A DNA stretch of 9,037 nucleotides from SIG440 sp045586925 (GTDB taxonomy: Bacteria > Bacillota > Clostridia > Monoglobales > Monoglobaceae): positions 1-9,037 of the forward strand of contig JAZNBG010000008.1 of the NCBI GenBank assembly GCA_045586925.1. Direction: 5' to 3'. The notes under the pieces are model-generated. The model worked only from the letters and a program-made list of their open reading frames with translations. It was not told the origin of the DNA and did no database searches. This document shows, piece after piece, positions 5,333 through 9,037 of the stretch; position 1 is the first letter of the stretch, and the number at the start of each line of letters is the position of its first letter. The position numbers and the translations under genes are program-made.

Positions 5333-6823
5333 TTGAAATTTAAAGTGTTTTTGATGCTGTCTTTGCTAATGTTTTTTGGCATAACGGCTAATGCAGAATA
5401 TGATAGCTATATTATAAAACTCAATGATTCGGTACAGCTTTTCAGTGCTGACGGCGAAACAAATAACAAAGATTATATCAGCGTTCCGACAGATGAACTG
5501 CAGGATTATATTGATGCAGGAATTGTGGAATATTATGAGCCTGACTACACGGTTGAGCTTTTTGCGCCTGTATGGAATTTGAATAGTGTAAAGGTGGATT
5601 TTCCTCACTATATAAGTTGCGTTGGTACCGATGTGAGAATTGGTATAATTGATTCGGGCATAGGTGATGGAGTTGCTCCTAATGTTATTCCGGGATACAA
5701 TTATATTGACGACAGCACAGATACCTCAGACGATACAATGCACGGAACATGGGTAAGCTCCATTGCTACATCCTCGCGTTTTGGTGTTGCAATAAATGCA
5801 CGATTTGTGCCCCTTAAATGCTTTAAGAAAGGGGTGGATACAAAAGTTTCGCATATTCTTGATGCCATTGTTGATGCTGTGGATGTGTATGACTGTGATG
5901 TTATAAATATGAGCTTCGGAATCAAGACAACAGGTGTCAATATTGCAACAAACAGCACTTTAAGACTCCTGAAGGAAAAAGTTGATTACGCAATCAGCAA
6001 GGGTGCAATTCTTGTTGCTTCGGTAGGAAATGACTATGATGCGACTATTCGGTATCCTGCCGCTTTTGACAATGTAATCGGGGTTGGCTCGGTAAATAAA
6101 GATGGAGTGCGGTCAGAATTTTCAAACTACAACTACAGTGTACACGTGGTTGCTCCAGGAGAAAAGGTTTGGGGACCATATATCTCTGACGGAGAAATAA
6201 GTCAAGAATATATTTACCAGCTTGATGGAACCTCTTTTTCGGCACCGCATGTCTCGGGACTTGCGGCAATTGTGAAGAGTATGGATAGGGATATTACTCA
6301 AGCGGAATTTGCTCAGCTCCTTGTAGAAACATCGGTAGAAACATCGGCAGATAAAGTCGAAGGCTGGGATGAAAACTACGGTTATGGGATGATTGACTGC
6401 GAGGCGATGGTCAAAAAGCTTATAGAAGGTCAGATTATACATATTTCGCCAATCTGGAAAGTTAATAATGCTGTTAATGCAATGATATATAATAATACGC
6501 CAGAAAACAAAAAGGTATTTTGTGTATGTGCATATTATGATGAAAATGACAGAATGCTTGAGTGTATTCCAACAGAGTTAGAAATAGACGGATTAAAGAC
6601 ATATCTGTTCAAAAATTCCTTGGCTGAAGGATATGTGAAATATATGGTACTGTCTGATGACGGCAAGCTAATGCCTCTGGCGGTGGCTAAGGATAAGGAA
6701 AATATTTCTACAGGCGATGTTCCAACAGGCGGCAATGGCGAGTCAACCGGCGGAACAGGCGCAACAACAGGTGGAGCAAGCGAAAATACATATGGTGATG
6801 ATGAAGTTACAGACGAATTGTAG
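5333..6823 (+). CDS. Secreted subtilisin-like serine protease (S8 family)
   Basis: A 496-residue protein with a signal peptide (about 1-21, MKFKVFLMLSLLMFFGITAN, cleavage probably after Ala21). Residues 25-75 form a prodomain-like segment of the inhibitor I9 type. The S8 catalytic domain follows, about 95-365. The triad is intact: Asp107 in GIIDSG, His137 in MHGTW and Ser301 in DGTSFSAPHVSGLAA, with oxyanion Asn233 in ASVGND. Residues 366-455 form a small accessory domain I cannot name, and 459-486 a Gly/Thr-rich tail. No LPXTG motif or membrane anchor follows, so it is probably released. Start: a GTG at 5324 lies inside the ribosome binding site GAGGTGGGG. TTG at 5333 sits 5 nt after GAGGTGG and yields a classic Lys-first signal peptide, so I chose it. 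Monocistronic, divergent from pheST, with its own terminator. Role is probably extracellular proteolysis; the substrate is unknown. Confidence 0.9.
   Translation: MKFKVFLMLSLLMFFGITANAEYDSYIIKLNDSVQLFSADGETNNKDYISVPTDELQDYIDAGIVEYYEPDYTVELFAPVWNLNSVKVDFPHYISCVGTDVRIGIIDSGIGDGVAPNVIPGYNYIDDSTDTSDDTMHGTWVSSIATSSRFGVAINARFVPLKCFKKGVDTKVSHILDAIVDAVDVYDCDVINMSFGIKTTGVNIATNSTLRLLKEKVDYAISKGAILVASVGNDYDATIRYPAAFDNVIGVGSVNKDGVRSEFSNYNYSVHVVAPGEKVWGPYISDGEISQEYIYQLDGTSFSAPHVSGLAAIVKSMDRDITQAEFAQLLVETSVETSADKVEGWDENYGYGMIDCEAMVKKLIEGQIIHISPIWKVNNAVNAMIYNNTPENKKVFCVCAYYDENDRMLECIPTELEIDGLKTYLFKNSLAEGYVKYMVLSDDGKLMPLAVAKDKENISTGDVPTGGNGESTGGTGATTGGASENTYGDDEVTDEL
6711..6776 (+). repeat. Low-complexity Gly/Thr-coding stretch in the protease tail
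   Basis: Degenerate repeats built around ACAGGCG and CAACAGG encode runs such as TGG, TGA and TTGG. Such tracts are prone to slippage, so tail length may vary between strains. The encoded segment is a flexible linker-like tail with no anchor after it. Confidence 0.55.
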
Positions 6824-6836
6824 ATTAATAAATAAT

Positions 6837-6884
6837 AAAAAAGCTGAATCTTTTACTTTGGTAAAGGGTTCAGCTTTTTATTTG
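6837..6884. terminator. Strong intrinsic terminator of the protease gene, probably bidirectional
   Basis: AAAAAAGCTGAATCTTTTAC (6837-6856) pairs almost fully, with a few G-U pairs, with the arm beginning GTAAAGGGTTCAGCTTTTT at 6861, around a TTTG loop. T-rich sequence follows on both strands. It lies 14 bases after the protease stop and also faces the converging recombinase gene. Confidence 0.9.
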
Positions 6885-6891
6885 GTGCGGA

Positions 6892-6930
6892 TAACAGGAC
6901 TGTTACTCTTTTTAAGGGAGTGCCCTGTTA
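6892..6930. other. 39-bp imperfect palindrome at the recombinase 3' end: candidate attachment site
   Basis: TAACAGG (6892-6898) and CCTGTTA (6924-6930) form the outer inverted repeat, and ACTC (6905-6908) and GGAGT (6917-6921) a partial inner one, around a T/A-rich centre. It overlaps the TAA stop of the recombinase (6930-6928). There is no U-tract on either side, so it is not a normal terminator. Serine recombinase attachment sites are short imperfect palindromes around a 2-bp crossover and often lie beside the recombinase gene. The call is inference from position and symmetry; no second copy is visible in the window. Confidence 0.4.
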
Positions 6931-8559
6931 ACCTGCTTTTTCTATATTCTGTTCGCTGTTAAAATCTACCGTTCCAACAAACTTATAATAAATATTTATA
7001 TCCTGATAAGTTTCGCCTTGATATTCGTACTTTTCGCCGACTTCAATTCTCTCTATAAGCTCATGGAGAATCTCGTAGTTGAGTTCTTTAATTCCAATAT
7101 ACTTTTCAATTAAGTTTACAAAGTCTATGGCATTATCCTTTGACTTGTGGTATTCGTTAAGCTCGCTTTCTATTCTTGATACCTCGGCCTTTAATTCTAC
7201 CTGTTCTTCTTCATATCCTGCAAGAAGCGATGCCATTCTCTCGCTTGATAAATTCCCTAAGATTGAATTTTCATATGTCTTTGTTATCAGAAGTTCAAGC
7301 TCGCCAATTCTCTTATTGGCTTTTGCAAGCTTTCGTTGATTATCTTTGGTTTCTGTCATAATCTTTTGCTCGTTGCATTTAAGTGCGGCTTTATACAGGG
7401 CATCTCTGTCGGTTTCAAGCATCACAGTCTTTGCATAGATGTCGGCAAGGACTACACCATATAACTCATCATATCTTATGTAATGGGACGGGCAGTATTG
7501 CTTACCCTTCAGGTTATATGTGTTGCATACATAAGACTTGGTTGCGTTGGAGAACACCAGGGCTTTTTTACAATCCATGCATTTTATTATCTTAGCAAAG
7601 ATTTGTGTTTCGCCTGTTTTGGTTTCCCTTGCCCGACTTTCAAGAAGTTTCTGTACCTCATCGAAGGTCTGCTTATCAATTATCGGCTCATGGGTGTTTT
7701 CTACTACAATCCACTCGTCCTTAGGGACATCCCTGAACTTCTTAGACTTAAAAGGCTTTTCTTTTCTGTGGTTAACCATATTGCCTATGTAAACTTCGTT
7801 TATAAGCATATCGCCCACAGTATCATCACACCAATAACATTCATCATCGTGTGCGGTCATAGCAAAGTAATGATTCATTCCCTGAGCTTTTGCATAGGCA
7901 GCAGGAGTAGGGATTCTTTCTTCATGGAGAATTTTTGTTATTTTCCTTTTCCCATAGCCTTGTTTTGCCAAGTCGAAGATGTGTCTTACAATATGTGCAA
8001 CCGCTTCATCGATTATAAGATGATGCTTGTCCTTCGGGTCCTTTTGGTATCCGTATGGTGCTTTACTGCCAAGGAACCAACCTGATTCCGATTTGGTTTT
8101 GTATGCCGACCTTGTCTTTTCGGATATATCTCTTGGATACATTGCATTATACATATTCTTAAAGGTTGCAATTTGTTGATAACCATTTAAGTATGTATCA
8201 ACGCCATCATCTATTGCAATAAACCGAATGCCTCTTGCTATGAAAATGTCCTCGTAATATAGATTTGCCTGAACATCATTTCTGCCAAGCCTTGATAAAT
8301 CTTTTACGATTATGCAGTTAGCATTTCCTTCTTCAACATCTCGCATCATTGCCTGAAATTCAGGCCTTTCAAAGAACACTCCCGATTCGCCGTCATCCAC
8401 GAATTCTTTGCGAACTATGATGGAATTTTGCTTGGCGAAATTCGTTGTTTTCATTCTTTGCGTTTCTATACTAATGCTTTCCGCATTTGCTGAATGCTTA
8501 TCTTCTTTGGATAACCTTAGATATAAATTTGCTATCCATACCGTTTCTCTTTTTGCCAT
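6928..8559 (-). CDS. Large serine recombinase (TnpX/TndX-like site-specific integrase)
   Basis: A 543-residue recombinase that cuts and rejoins DNA at attachment sites via a phosphoserine link. Domains: resolvase-type catalytic domain about 8-155, with Ser17 in YLRLS and the conserved DLSRLGRN (87-94); 'recombinase' DNA-binding domain about 165-300; zinc ribbon about 325-360, with Cys327, Cys330, Cys345 and Cys356 as ligands; coiled coil about 405-475, in line with family members that tune synapsis; and a C-terminal DUF4368-like end about 485-535 (LIERIEVGEKYEYQGETYQD). The length fits complete large serine recombinases of conjugative and mobilisable elements such as Tn4451 and Tn5397. The start has AAAGGAG 7 nt upstream. 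No frameshift is seen, so it may be active. Two small genes precede it on the same strand, and its own extended -10 promoter lies in the gap. It probably excises and integrates an element lying to the right. Confidence 0.93.
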   Translation of the reverse strand: MAKRETVWIANLYLRLSKEDKHSANAESISIETQRMKTTNFAKQNSIIVRKEFVDDGESGVFFERPEFQAMMRDVEEGNANCIIVKDLSRLGRNDVQANLYYEDIFIARGIRFIAIDDGVDTYLNGYQQIATFKNMYNAMYPRDISEKTRSAYKTKSESGWFLGSKAPYGYQKDPKDKHHLIIDEAVAHIVRHIFDLAKQGYGKRKITKILHEERIPTPAAYAKAQGMNHYFAMTAHDDECYWCDDTVGDMLINEVYIGNMVNHRKEKPFKSKKFRDVPKDEWIVVENTHEPIIDKQTFDEVQKLLESRARETKTGETQIFAKIIKCMDCKKALVFSNATKSYVCNTYNLKGKQYCPSHYIRYDELYGVVLADIYAKTVMLETDRDALYKAALKCNEQKIMTETKDNQRKLAKANKRIGELELLITKTYENSILGNLSSERMASLLAGYEEEQVELKAEVSRIESELNEYHKSKDNAIDFVNLIEKYIGIKELNYEILHELIERIEVGEKYEYQGETYQDINIYYKFVGTVDFNSEQNIEKAG

Positions 8560-8584
8560 CTGAATTCTCCTTTCTCTTAAGGGA

Positions 8585-8632
8585 AACGGCTGTGTAAATG
8601 CTATAGTAATTATACCACATAACCCAGCCGTT
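8585..8632. repeat. Inverted repeat bracketing the recombinase -10 region
   Basis: AACGGCTG (8585-8592) and CAGCCGTT (8625-8632) are perfect 8-base inverted repeats, 32 bases apart, on either side of the predicted -10 and start point of the recombinase promoter. They could be an operator or a recombinase-binding pair, or could form an RNA hairpin in transcripts coming from the upstream small genes. Function is inferred from position only. Confidence 0.5.
8609..8617 (-). promoter_or_regulatory. Extended -10 promoter of the recombinase gene
   Basis: TGGTATAAT on the minus strand (8617-8609) is a perfect extended -10 (TGnTATAAT). A -35 is weak: TTGTCT lies upstream at too wide a spacing, which extended -10 promoters tolerate. 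Predicted start near 8602 gives a leader of about 43 nt that contains the ribosome binding site. Confidence 0.6.
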
Positions 8633-8656
8633 ATCCAGACAAATTACCGAAGTTCT

Positions 8657-8875
8657 TTAAGAAACTTCACGGCTTATAATGTTATTTACTCTGTCCCTTA
8701 AGGATATTTCCTCACCGGCAAAGTGTGAGGTTGTTCTGAATATCTTATTACCAATTTCGTAATAGATATTGAAGTTTCCATCCACATACGCACCTTTGAA
8801 ATTATCAATAGGTGTGTCGCCGGGCTTTATTCTTTTATAAATAAGATAGTAACTTGGAAGAACAATTTTCTTCAT
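8657..8875 (-). CDS. Small protein of unknown function (72 aa) upstream of the recombinase
   Basis: A 72-residue protein that begins MKKIVLPSYYLIYKRIKPGD. It is rich in tyrosine, isoleucine and basic residues, without cysteine, signal peptide or membrane segment. The predicted pattern is a small beta-rich fold (residues 1-50, with VDGNFNIYYEIGNKIFRT) followed by a short helix (RDRVNNIISREV). Coding is supported by AAGGA 9 nt before the ATG and by tight spacing to the preceding small gene (15 nt). I do not recognise the family. Its place beside a serine recombinase suggests accessory cargo of the mobile element, perhaps transfer- or excision-related, but nothing in the sequence shows this. Confidence 0.65.
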   Translation of the reverse strand: MKKIVLPSYYLIYKRIKPGDTPIDNFKGAYVDGNFNIYYEIGNKIFRTTSHFAGEEISLRDRVNNIISREVS

Positions 8876-8890
8876 ACAACCATCCTTTCC

Positions 8891-9037
8891 TTATTCAAAT
8901 AATGCTGCTAAGAGCGATATTATCCACCAAATCATTACAATGACCGCCGGTGCACATAGGATAATCGCCCCCGATATTTGAAACACTCTCAGCAAAATCT
9001 GTTTCATATGTTTGTCTGCCGATGTATAAATGTTATC
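8891..9037 (-). CDS. Short hydrophobic membrane peptide or C-terminal end of a larger protein (partial)
   Basis: The minus-strand frame is open from the window edge to a TAA at 8893-8891, giving 48 residues. An ATG at 9007 would give a 38-residue peptide, MKQILLRVFQISGAII and onward. Positively charged residues are followed by a long hydrophobic run with two tryptophans (about residues 11-36 of that peptide), so one membrane-spanning helix is likely, with a short tail ending FE. The ATG has no clear ribosome binding site, so the real start may lie outside the window and this may be the tail of a larger membrane protein. It ends 15 nt before the 72-aa gene, and the two look like one transcription unit. 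No function can be assigned. Confidence 0.5.
   Translation of the reverse strand, partial: DNIYTSADKHMKQILLRVFQISGAIILCAPAVIVMIWWIISLLAALFE

Noticed and set aside
6892..6930. Palindrome read as the terminator of the recombinase gene
   Set aside because: It overlaps the stop codon and has no U-tract on the minus strand. The strong hairpin at 6837-6884 serves better as terminator.
7483..8085. 200-codon plus-strand open frame opposite the recombinase gene
   Set aside because: It lies entirely antisense to a recombinase with clear domains, and its sequence has no recognisable motifs.
1..9037. CRISPR array, tRNA or rRNA genes
   Set aside because: No regularly spaced direct repeats and no tRNA- or rRNA-like segments were seen. 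The tRNA-related signal upstream of pheS is a T-box, not a tRNA gene.

Overview
The window looks like chromosomal DNA from an AT-rich Bacillota, most likely a gut-type member of class Clostridia. The reasons are AAGGAGG-type ribosome binding sites, near-consensus SigA promoters, a T-box upstream of pheST, an M20 Sapep/PepV-type dipeptidase, a TnpX/TndX-like large serine recombinase, and palindromic intergenic repeats of a kind I recall from clostridial genomes. The phylum rests on several independent signals; anything finer is a guess.

Left part (1-1485). The window opens inside the 3' end of a PepV-like dipeptidase gene on the plus strand. It converges, across a bidirectional terminator, on a minus-strand gene for a 62-residue acidic protein of unknown function. 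Upstream of that small gene, on the same strand, is a promoter followed by about 199 nt of strongly self-complementary sequence that ends in a UUCG-capped intrinsic terminator only a few bases before the ribosome binding site. I read this as a structured leader or small RNA. The remaining 550 bases are gene-poor: a stand-alone terminator, fragments of two palindromic repeat types, and a hairpin pair with a perfect consensus promoter that looks like the remains of an antisense-RNA (type I toxin-antitoxin-like) locus.

Middle part (1486-5332). pheT and pheS form a minus-strand operon for phenylalanyl-tRNA synthetase, with 21 nt between the genes. They are preceded by a T-box leader with a UUC specifier, the TGGTACCGCGG box, an intrinsic terminator and a SigA promoter. 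Uncharged tRNA-Phe should raise expression by antitermination.

Right-middle part (5286-6884). Diverging from pheS is a monocistronic gene for a secreted subtilisin-family (S8) protease with signal peptide, prodomain-like segment, intact catalytic triad and a Gly/Thr-rich tail. It has its own promoter, a very short leader, a probable TTG start and a strong terminator.

Right part (6885-9037). This is probably the end of an integrated mobile element. A large serine recombinase gene on the minus strand stops inside a 39-bp imperfect palindrome that is a candidate attachment site. Upstream of the recombinase are two small genes of unknown function on the same strand, one of them strongly hydrophobic and reaching the window edge. 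The element would continue to the right beyond the window. The core genes on the left are housekeeping functions; the recombinase module is the accessory part.
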